The position numbers and the translations under genes are program-made. From assembly GCA_040265175.1 (NCBI GenBank), contig JBDQGY010000079.1, positions 1 through 16,735 of the forward strand: 16,735 nt of DNA, written 5' to 3'. This document shows, one piece after another, positions 1 through 6,000 of the stretch. The notes below the pieces were generated by a model, which was not told the origin of the DNA, did not search any database, and saw only the letters and a program-made list of their open reading frames with translations. How positions within the stretch are numbered: position 1 is the stretch's first letter; the number at the start of each line of letters is the position of its first letter. Source of the stretch: JAAZXR01 sp040265175. Its GTDB lineage: Bacteria > Myxococcota_A > Polyangia > Nannocystales > Nannocystaceae.

Positions 1-360
1 CTCCAGGCTCACCCAACTGGCAGAGTCGCAAATTGGCGACGCTCCAAACCGTTCGCGACAGGTCGATTCGACGAACTTCGCCTCCATGCCTTCGCCAAGG
101 CCGTAGCGACTTCGAGGATATTTGGAGAGGCACTCGTTGACCCTTGGATCGTCGGGACTCAAGTCATGAACCGCGACGGCGGGCATCACCTCTGCCTCCG
201 CATCGCGGAGCTCGCATCCAACGACCGATGCCACCGTAAACAGCACGACGCTGAGGGTTGGCAACGTCGCGTTGCTCGGTGTCGTTCGCGACGGGTCGGG
301 GCTCACCTCTTGTTTGTGGGCCCTGATCGGCCACCCGTCGCGGTGCGAAATCGTGCTCAT
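1..360 (-). CDS. Putative secreted lipoprotein, partial (3' end beyond the left edge)
   Basis: An open frame of 120 codons runs without a stop from an ATG at 360 off the left edge. Third positions are mostly G or C, as in the neighbouring genes. The sequence AGGGA lies 6 nt before the ATG and could serve as ribosome binding site. Residues about 36-49 form a hydrophobic stretch ending in VVGC, a good lipobox with Cys49 as the lipidation site. The region before it is long (about 33 residues), so the true start could be the in-frame GTG at 306, which would give a more usual 31-residue signal. The visible mature part contains further Cys residues (about 77, 101, 111) and no domain I recognise. 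It is read in the same direction as the VWA gene upstream of it, with a 165-nt gap holding two short inverted repeats but no T-tract. I infer an envelope lipoprotein of unknown role; the start is uncertain. Confidence 0.6.
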   Translation of the reverse strand, partial: MSTISHRDGWPIRAHKQEVSPDPSRTTPSNATLPTLSVVLFTVASVVGCELRDAEAEVMPAVAVHDLSPDDPRVNECLSKYPRSRYGLGEGMEAKFVESTCRERFGASPICDSASWVSLE

Positions 361-525
361 CTACGTTCCCTAATGAAAGCACTAGGTGATTTCAATAGGC
401 GTGGATCGCGTGGTCGTCGCGAGGATTGGCCAACGATGTCGGTGCTGGCGACGGTTTGGTGGTCTTGGCGTGTTGGGCGCGCTCCGTCCACGTCTGATCG
501 GTCCATCAGCACGGCGCGTAACGCG

Positions 526-1710
526 CTAGTACGCCACGCCGATCTCCTTCGAGTAATCCCGCACGGAGTCGAGCACCTTCTTGTCGAACGTGTCTTTGCG
601 CGATTTTGCCGCCTCGCGCTTGAGATACGCATCCCGTTTCTTCGATGCTGAGTTGATGGCCTTCAACACGCGCGCGCGCTCCTTCGCATTGGCCTCCAAA
701 ATCGCCCGCTGCGCCTCGGGCTTCTTTCCCTGGAGTTCGCTGGGCAGCTCTTCTTCTGCGATGGAATCGAGCTCCACCGAACCGTCGTTGAGCGCGGTGA
801 CGAGGTCTTCGTGGTGCATGCGGCCCGCCTTTCCCCCAAAGCTCGCCGCGTCGGCCGCCACTGATGGCGCCATCGCCTTGCGTCGCTCCATCTTCAAGCG
901 ACCTTTTGCTTTGCTCTCGGCAGCGCCGTAGTCAAGGGCAAGCTCGGCCAAGGAACTGTTCAACTCCGCGAGGTCCTCGTCAAAAGGTGTCGCCACCACC
1001 GACATGCCTCCATGAGCCGCGATCGCCACGTGTGCTCCGCCGGCGGCGCCCGACAACGCCGCGAACGTTCGGGCAGTCTCAGGGTTGCTCCCGCATTGCA
1101 CGGTGTGTAGCAAGATGCCGCGGTTCTTCGCCTCCGCCGCCAATATCGACGAGGTCATCTGGGGGTCGTAGTCGTCGTGCGGAGGCGCGTCCCCGACCAC
1201 AAACACCATCTTGAGCGCGTTGGCCTTCGACGACCAGCCCGTCTCACGCAGCGCGACGCGGACGCCCTCGTTGACGTCCTCTGGAAAGTCACCACCACCC
1301 ATGGCTTGAAGCTGCAATAGCGCGCTGTAGACCTCGTCGAGGTCCTTCGTGAGAGCGGTCGATCGCGTGATGTAGCTGTCGCCACGGTCTCGGTAGGCCA
1401 CGAGGCCAACCCGCACCTCAGGTCGCGGCTCACCCGACGCGATGGTGTTGGCGATGGACCAGATCTTCTTTTTTGCGCCCTCCAGCAAATCCGACATGCT
1501 GCCCGTGGTGTCGAGCACAAATACAATGTCGATCACCGGCGGTTCTTGGGCATCCTGAACAGCGGCGGTCGTCAGCTGCGCGACAGGCTCAACCCGTGAC
1601 GGCAAAGGCACCCCATCCCCCCCGAAGACCCACGGCCGAGTCAAGAGGAAGACAAGTCCGCTGCCGGCGAAGGCGAGGGCACCAAACAGTTCTGTCCTTG
1701 AGCGTTGCAC
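526..1710 (-). CDS. Membrane-anchored von Willebrand factor A domain protein
   Basis: This 394-residue protein has one N-terminal membrane segment (about residues 8-25) followed by a VWA domain (about 61-245). The metal-ion-dependent adhesion site begins DTTGSMSD (Asp67, Thr69, Ser71), with a GGGDFPEDV segment near 138-146 and a later Asp in VVGDAPPHDD. The DTTGS form, with Thr in place of the first Ser, resembles the VWA domains of VwkA/alpha-kinase-type proteins. The C-terminal part (about 320-394) is rich in Lys, Glu and Ala and probably helical or coiled-coil. VWA domains bind protein partners through a metal ion; the partner here is unknown. I chose the GTG at 1710, which has GGCGGA just upstream; a TTG at 1722 is the alternative, and the frame is closed by a stop at 1744-1746. 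It is divergent from the MYXO-CTERM protein gene. The position suggests a domain facing the periplasm. Family assignment is firm; function is not known. Confidence 0.85.
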   Translation of the reverse strand: MQRSRTELFGALAFAGSGLVFLLTRPWVFGGDGVPLPSRVEPVAQLTTAAVQDAQEPPVIDIVFVLDTTGSMSDLLEGAKKKIWSIANTIASGEPRPEVRVGLVAYRDRGDSYITRSTALTKDLDEVYSALLQLQAMGGGDFPEDVNEGVRVALRETGWSSKANALKMVFVVGDAPPHDDYDPQMTSSILAAEAKNRGILLHTVQCGSNPETARTFAALSGAAGGAHVAIAAHGGMSVVATPFDEDLAELNSSLAELALDYGAAESKAKGRLKMERRKAMAPSVAADAASFGGKAGRMHHEDLVTALNDGSVELDSIAEEELPSELQGKKPEAQRAILEANAKERARVLKAINSASKKRDAYLKREAAKSRKDTFDKKVLDSVRDYSKEIGVAY

Positions 1711-1880
1711 AAGTCCGCCCAACGCCCGTGTGGCCCCGTGGGTTTAGAGAAAATATTTTTTTTCGAGGTGACCGCAGGATCGCGCAGATGTGGCGAGTCT
1801 CAAGAGAATTGCCTCAGGCCGCGAGCCAAGCGCGCAGCGAAGCCTCACCCCCCACTGGAACGATTTGGTATGGTTCGACC

Positions 1881-3248
1881 ATGGTGCTCCAACGGGCGAC
1901 CCCCCTGTTCTTCGCAGGCGCGCTGGCGAGTCTCGCGCTCGGAGGTGACGCTCACGCGAACGGACAAGCGTCGCACGTGTGGATCTCCAAACAGGCGATG
2001 TCCGAGCTCCCACAAGGAGAGCTTGACACATTCTTGACGGACCCCGCCGTCACCGTGATGCTCCTCAACGGGAGCATGTATCCCGACGGCGGATATGGCC
2101 CCGTCGATCACCCCAACGCGCATGAGGCCGCTGAGTCCGCGCACTGGGAGCCCTATCAAGACGCCTATCGCCGTTGGATCATGGACACCTATGATCAGCC
2201 GTGGTCCTCCGAGGCGAAGGAGCACATCGCCTTCTACCTGGGAATGAGCGCGCATGGCATGGGCGACCAAGTCTTTGACTCCATGTTCATGCAACGGTCG
2301 GCCGCCTTCGATCCCAGTCCTCTCGACGATTTCGATCAGTTCATGGACTACATCCTGGTGGACCGCGCCGGCGATACGGAGGTCCCGCAAGATTGGGTCC
2401 CCGAGGAGTCACTGCTCTTAATCTACGACAGCATCGGCTTGGCGTACACGAGCCAGGCGATCTTGGACGGCCAAGCCGTCCTCCGCGCGGCGATCTCACT
2501 CATCAACGCCGCCGCGTCGGTTCCCGCCAACATCACCAACGCCGAGGACACCTACCCGTGGGCGTCGGCCAACCTCCTCGAGGTGAGCGCCGAGGGGTCG
2601 CCACCGGTAGAGGCGGCGGTCGTTCGCCGCTACTGGCAAGTCAATTGGGATCTGCTCCATGACCGGGAGCTGCGGCGGCCCGTGCTCTACACCTTCCCCT
2701 ATGATGGGACCGCGAACCACCCCACCGACTCTTCCAACCTCGAGTCGTGGATCACCATCGTTTTTTCTCGAGGCTTGGACGCCTCGATGGTGGGGAACGA
2801 CTTCTTCCTCGTGGTGGATCAAGACCAAAATCCCATCCCCACGAGCTACCAATTGTTTTACGGGAACGACTCTCACGTAGTGCACCTCAAGCCCACGCAA
2901 GATCTGAGTCCAGACACGGTCTACACCGTCACCGTAGACCCCGGACTGACCACCGTGCACGACGAGATCCTCGAAGGGTGGTCCTTTCGATTCTCCACCG
3001 GTGCCGTCGCGCCGGATCCCATCAACGACGATGACGACTGGGACAACCCAGACCCGCCACCCGATCCACCCGATCCTCCCGGCCCGTCAGAGACAGGAAC
3101 GGATGACGGCGCGGAGACTGGCACGGCGCAAGACACCTCCGACGAGCAGGGATGCGCGTGTTCCACTCGCCGCTCGTCTCCCTCGCCGTGGCTGTTCGGA
3201 ATTGTCGCGTTGCCGCTCGCTCGCCGACGTCGTCGGCACCGCTGCTGA
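1881..3248 (+). CDS. Secreted protein with zinc-phospholipase-C-like domain, Big_5-like domain and MYXO-CTERM anchor
   Basis: This 455-residue protein starts with a signal peptide (about 1-27, cleavage near AHA/NG). Residues about 30-260 resemble the zinc-dependent phospholipase C/P1-nuclease helical fold: an early His32, PDGG at 68-71, a His-rich stretch at 77-88, and helix AFYLGMSAHGMGDQVFD with the His125-x3-Asp129 pair. The later ligand histidines of classical enzymes are not evident, so catalysis is uncertain. Residues about 268-374 look like a bacterial Ig-like Big_5 domain (PYDGT at the start, LSPDTVYTVTV, ending FRFSTG). A Pro/Asp then Thr/Gly linker leads to the C-terminal tail GCACS, a short hydrophobic stretch (about 436-447) and an Arg cluster: a MYXO-CTERM signal, which in Myxococcota is processed by a dedicated sorting protease for surface display. 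Upstream ribosome-binding match is weak; the start is set by the signal peptide. It converges with the next gene across 27 nt. Confidence 0.85.
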   Translation: MVLQRATPLFFAGALASLALGGDAHANGQASHVWISKQAMSELPQGELDTFLTDPAVTVMLLNGSMYPDGGYGPVDHPNAHEAAESAHWEPYQDAYRRWIMDTYDQPWSSEAKEHIAFYLGMSAHGMGDQVFDSMFMQRSAAFDPSPLDDFDQFMDYILVDRAGDTEVPQDWVPEESLLLIYDSIGLAYTSQAILDGQAVLRAAISLINAAASVPANITNAEDTYPWASANLLEVSAEGSPPVEAAVVRRYWQVNWDLLHDRELRRPVLYTFPYDGTANHPTDSSNLESWITIVFSRGLDASMVGNDFFLVVDQDQNPIPTSYQLFYGNDSHVVHLKPTQDLSPDTVYTVTVDPGLTTVHDEILEGWSFRFSTGAVAPDPINDDDDWDNPDPPPDPPDPPGPSETGTDDGAETGTAQDTSDEQGCACSTRRSSPSPWLFGIVALPLARRRRRHRC

Positions 3249-3275
3249 TTCGTCTCGCCGCGCCAAACCGCGACG

Positions 3276-4337
3276 CTATCCCGCCGGCGGGACGTATTCA
3301 TCACAGGCTGTATCGATGATCCCAACCGCGTCCGCGAGGACGTCCGCGTAGTTCGGCGCGCACACCGAACCGCGATAGGAGTTGGGAAACGACTCGATAA
3401 ATTCTCTCAGGCGCACCGGGTCTTCCGCCTCTGCGCCACAGATAGAATCTGTCACGTCCGGGTCGTTGATAAGCCCGATCATGACGATCCCGGTGCCGTC
3501 GCCCCCCTTTTGCGCGACCACGTTTGTCACCCAGCCCTGAGGGGAGCCCGCCGACGAGGAGTCCTCTTCGTCGGTGATGATCGTGACCACCAAGATCGCC
3601 TCATCACGCAAGAACCCCTCATTACATCCCGCCGGGTCGTTGAGCGTGTCACTCAACGCGCCTGTCAACGCCTCCACCGGACGCTCATCTCCGCTCCCAT
3701 CCGTCCCCACCTTGGCGATACATCCGAAGCTCGCGCCCAAGTCCGGATCGGCGGGTGTGATGTAACGATCTTGACCAGCGAGCGGACACAGCTGACCGCT
3801 CGAGTCGCTGCCAATGGGATAGGTAACGCCGGCGCCCATGATCGTGTCACACATGGAGGGCGCCCCGGTCATGCAGGGGTACTCGGGAATGTCGGGACAG
3901 ATCCCAAAGAACGCCTGACATAACAGGGGGCAATCGCCTCCCCATCCCGAGTCGGTTTTGGCGACCATGATGTGATAGTCGGAGGCCTCTGCCACAGTGT
4001 TTTGGATCGCTTCGATGAACCCGGGGAAGCTGTCCACGAGGTTTTGCTGGTTGTCCCCCATGGATCCGGAGTTGTCGATGATGAATAAAAAGTCGACCGA
4101 CTCACACCCCGTCCGGTCGCCTCCATCACCCCCAGTTGTCGGACCACCATCCCCCGCAGCCACATCGAGGAGCTCTCCTCCATCACCCGCCGAGCTCCCG
4201 ATGGACGCCCTTCCATCCTCGCCTCCGCTACCCGTCGTGATCCCGCCACTCCCCACGGTCGCCGTCTCGTTCGCGCTGGGCGTAGCCCCGCATCCGACGA
4301 GGCTCAACGCTATCGGGCCCATCCATCGTAAAGCCAT
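3276..4337 (-). CDS. VWA-domain lipoprotein with Gly/Ser/Asp-rich linker
   Basis: This 353-residue protein begins with a short lipoprotein signal (lipobox LVGC, lipidated Cys16). The ATG at 4337 has GAAGG a few nt upstream; the longer open frame reading back to 4604 would overlap ubiE and lacks the signal at its start. Residues 17-77 are a low-complexity Gly/Ser/Asp/Thr linker, typical of myxobacterial surface lipoproteins. The VWA domain (about 80-345) carries a complete metal site: DNSGS (Asp88, Ser90, Ser92) and the TDEED segment at 255-259. It also contains a Cys-rich insertion (about 136-206, at least seven Cys) that is probably disulfide-bonded. This layout is common among VWA lipoproteins of Nannocystales and relatives (recalled, not searched). 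It should sit on a membrane facing the periplasm or the outside; its ligand is unknown. It is divergent from ubiE. Confidence 0.85.
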   Translation of the reverse strand: MALRWMGPIALSLVGCGATPSANETATVGSGGITTGSGGEDGRASIGSSAGDGGELLDVAAGDGGPTTGGDGGDRTGCESVDFLFIIDNSGSMGDNQQNLVDSFPGFIEAIQNTVAEASDYHIMVAKTDSGWGGDCPLLCQAFFGICPDIPEYPCMTGAPSMCDTIMGAGVTYPIGSDSSGQLCPLAGQDRYITPADPDLGASFGCIAKVGTDGSGDERPVEALTGALSDTLNDPAGCNEGFLRDEAILVVTIITDEEDSSSAGSPQGWVTNVVAQKGGDGTGIVMIGLINDPDVTDSICGAEAEDPVRLREFIESFPNSYRGSVCAPNYADVLADAVGIIDTACDEYVPPAG

Positions 4338-4424
4338 AGCACCTTCTATCACACACGCCGACGCCGCATGAAGCCCCGTTGCCTTCCCTCTACACCGCTG
4401 CGAAACGACATACTGCACCCGCAC

Positions 4425-4461
4425 GCCCCCCCAATCTGTTTCTTGCGCGGGGGCTTTTTTT
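4425..4461 (+). terminator. Terminator-like hairpin in the ubiE leader
   Basis: GCCCCC at 4425-4430 can pair with GGGGGC at 4449-4454 across an 18-nt loop, and seven T follow immediately (4455-4461). Stem plus T-tract is the form of a factor-independent terminator for the plus strand. Read on the minus strand the T-tract is missing, so it is directional. No plus-strand gene lies immediately upstream, so it may end a short leader RNA or act as an attenuator for ubiE. It also argues against translation starting at the upstream ATG at 4368. Confidence 0.45.
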
Positions 4462-4490
4462 CGTCGTGCGAGTCCGCCAAACTCTGTCCC

Positions 4491-5213
4491 GTGACGCTGC
4501 TCCCAAATGCACTGACAGACAAGAGAGACGTTCCGCGGGCCTTCAACGCCATCGCGCGAAGCTACGATGTCTCCACCGCACTCAACCCCGGCTACAATCG
4601 CCACCTGAGAATGAGCGCCGACCGACTCCGGCTGCCACCGCGAGCCCGCGTGCTCGATTTATGCTGTGGAACTGGCTGTTCGACCCAGGCACTCGCGGAC
4701 GCCTACCCCGACGCAGAGATCATCGGCTTGGATGGATCGGAGGAGATGCTGGCTCGCGCGAGACGAAAGCCGCTGTCTAAGCGGGTCGACTTTGTCCTCG
4801 GCGACGCCATGGACCCCACGCAAAGCGCCGGCATCGAGGGGCCATTTGACGGGATCTTGATGGCCTACGGCATCCGAAATATGAGCGCTCCAGATCAGTG
4901 CCTCCAACGCATCTACCGCCTGCTCGCCCCCGGTGGCGTCATCTGCTTCCACGAGTATTCCGTAGCGGATTCGAGTCGAAGCCGCATGCTCTGGAACGCG
5001 GTGTGTTTTGGGATAATCATTCCCATGGGAGTTGTCACCGCCACCCGTAGCCCGATCTACCGCTATCTACGAAAGAGCGTGATCAACTTTGACGGTGTCC
5101 AGCAGTTTGAGAAACGACTCATCGACCACGGCTTTGTCGACGTCCACACTGAGCCCATGGACGGGTGGCAAAAGGGAATCGTTCACAGCTTTCTGGCCCG
5201 GAAACCGGCGTAG
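4491..5213 (+). CDS. ubiE: UbiE/MenG-type quinone C-methyltransferase
   Basis: This 240-residue class I SAM-dependent methyltransferase has the UbiE/MenG layout: an N-terminal FNAIARSYD motif (residues 18-26), motif I VLDLCCGTG (54-62), an acidic residue in GLDGS (79-83), the GIRN motif (127-130), and the LLAPGGV strand-turn (144-150). Family members methylate the quinone ring in the last step of menaquinone or in ubiquinone synthesis. Because Myxococcota generally use menaquinone, a MenG (demethylmenaquinone methyltransferase) role is most likely; this is inference. I chose the GTG at 4491 because it gives the family's usual N-terminus and length and lies after the terminator-like hairpin; an ATG at 4368 would add 41 residues with no family resemblance. 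No clear ribosome binding site precedes the GTG. A less specific methyltransferase of the same family cannot be excluded. It ends 17 nt before the convergent 81-residue gene. Confidence 0.85.
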   Translation: MTLLPNALTDKRDVPRAFNAIARSYDVSTALNPGYNRHLRMSADRLRLPPRARVLDLCCGTGCSTQALADAYPDAEIIGLDGSEEMLARARRKPLSKRVDFVLGDAMDPTQSAGIEGPFDGILMAYGIRNMSAPDQCLQRIYRLLAPGGVICFHEYSVADSSRSRMLWNAVCFGIIIPMGVVTATRSPIYRYLRKSVINFDGVQQFEKRLIDHGFVDVHTEPMDGWQKGIVHSFLARKPA

Positions 5214-5230
5214 CCACGCGGTTAGAGCGA

Positions 5231-5476
5231 TCAGCCGTTGGCGATCACGCCGCGAACTTCGCCCATCACCTCACGGAACGCCTCCTTGAGCGGCGTCCCA
5301 GCGTCGGCCCTCGAGCGGACGCGAGAGGCGAGCATCAGGTGGGTCAGCCTCTCCCCGTCATCTTCTCCTGCGACATCAAAAGCGACCTCTTCGCCTTCCG
5401 CGAGGGCATCAGCCGCCGCGTCGAGGTCTGCTTGTGGGTGCGACTCCGCGAGCTTGCGAATGACCCCGGCTTTCAT
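5231..5476 (-). CDS. Small conserved protein translationally coupled to thioredoxin (DUF6952-like)
   Basis: An 81-residue acidic, soluble protein without Cys, signal or membrane segment, predicted mostly helical. Its ATG overlaps the thioredoxin stop in an ATGA junction (5473-5476), which is strong evidence for a real, translationally coupled gene. The N-terminus (MKAGVIRKL) and C-terminus (LKEAFREVMGEVRGVI) recall small proteins annotated DUF6952 that sit beside thioredoxin genes in Bacteroidota; that resemblance is from memory. I infer a role linked to thioredoxin, perhaps as partner or modulator, but no activity can be assigned from sequence. Confidence 0.75.
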   Translation of the reverse strand: MKAGVIRKLAESHPQADLDAAADALAEGEEVAFDVAGEDDGERLTHLMLASRVRSRADAGTPLKEAFREVMGEVRGVIANG

Positions 5477-5805
5477 GAAGAACCCTCCAAGTGCTGGTCG
5501 AGGAACTCCACGAACGCCTCTTCTTTGCTCGCCGACTTCCCCGCGATGAACTCGCCTCGCCGATAAATGGCAAAATAGGGGAGGTTGTCGATGGTCACGG
5601 ACTTCCGTGCCTCGGGCGCCTCTTCACCGTTGAGTTTAAAGAAGCTGACCTTTCCAGCGTAACGCTCGTCCTTGGACAGCCGGCGGAATTTCGGCGCAAA
5701 CATCCGACAAGGACCGCACCACCCCGCGTAAAAGTCGACGACTGCGAGGTCCGCAGCCCCTAATTCGCTCGAAAAATTTTCGTCAGTGAGATCGTTGACT
5801 GCCAT
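5473..5805 (-). CDS. Thioredoxin family protein
   Basis: A 110-residue thioredoxin with the redox motif WCGPC at residues 29-33, the buried Asp region VVDFYAGWC before it, and the cis-Pro in NLPYF (Pro76). Length and motif fit a cytoplasmic disulfide reductase that would be reduced by thioredoxin reductase; there is no signal peptide. The ATG at 5805 is preceded by GGGGAGAG with about 6 nt spacing, a strong ribosome binding site; the open frame reading back to 6093 overlaps the kinase gene and is not supported. The KLNGEEAPEARKSVTIDNLPY segment departs from E. coli TrxA, so this could be one of several paralogues. It is the first gene of a two-gene unit with the 81-residue protein, and a plausible promoter lies at 5844-5871. 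Confidence 0.92.
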   Translation of the reverse strand: MAVNDLTDENFSSELGAADLAVVDFYAGWCGPCRMFAPKFRRLSKDERYAGKVSFFKLNGEEAPEARKSVTIDNLPYFAIYRRGEFIAGKSASKEEAFVEFLDQHLEGSS

Positions 5806-5843
5806 GGTGCTCTCCCCGGGATCAGCCCGAGACCCTTGAACGT

Positions 5844-5871
5844 AGTCTAGTGGCTCTTTGGGACATGTAAA
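5844..5871 (-). promoter_or_regulatory. Candidate sigma-70 promoter of the thioredoxin gene
   Basis: On the minus strand, TTTACA (5871-5866, five of six matches to the -35 consensus) is followed by a 16-nt spacer and TAGACT (5849-5844, four of six matches to the -10). It points at the thioredoxin start at 5805, giving a leader of roughly 30 nt that contains the GGGGAGAG ribosome binding site. Pattern match only. Confidence 0.4.
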
Positions 5872-5902
5872 GAGGGCTGATGGTGTCGCGGCCCTCCCAG
5901 CC

Positions 5903-5918
5903 CATCCTGGCCAGGATG
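5903..5918. promoter_or_regulatory. Perfect 16-bp palindrome, candidate operator
   Basis: CATCCTGG is followed directly by its reverse complement CCAGGATG, with GC/GC pairing beyond a single mismatch on each side. It lies in the 195-nt gap between the divergent thioredoxin and kinase genes, about 32 nt upstream of the candidate thioredoxin -35 box. Dyad symmetry without a loop suggests a protein-binding site rather than a terminator. The regulator is unknown. Confidence 0.4.
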
Positions 5919-6000
5919 AGCAGCCCCCGCCCCTGTCGCCCCGTGCTTGGCTGCCGTTGTATTTCACTGGGAGGTAAGCGACGATACAAACAGGAGTCCG

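Noticed and set aside
500..526. Short inverted repeats after the VWA gene (CTGAT/ATCAG and GCGCGT/ACGCGC) as a terminator
   Set aside because: Stems of only 5-6 bp and no T-tract; too weak to call.
166..651. Plus-strand open frame of 161 codons
   Set aside because: It lies opposite the partial lipoprotein gene and the 3' end of the VWA gene and is rich in Arg/His as expected for a shadow frame.
1473..1880. Plus-strand extension of the MYXO-CTERM protein frame to 1473
   Set aside because: It overlaps the minus-strand VWA gene and precedes a clear signal peptide that begins at 1881.
4368..4490. ATG at 4368 as start of ubiE
   Set aside because: The added 41 residues span a terminator-like hairpin and have no family resemblance; no ribosome binding site precedes it.
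4338..4604. Upstream extension of the VWA lipoprotein frame to 4604
   Set aside because: It overlaps ubiE and would bury the lipoprotein signal inside the protein.
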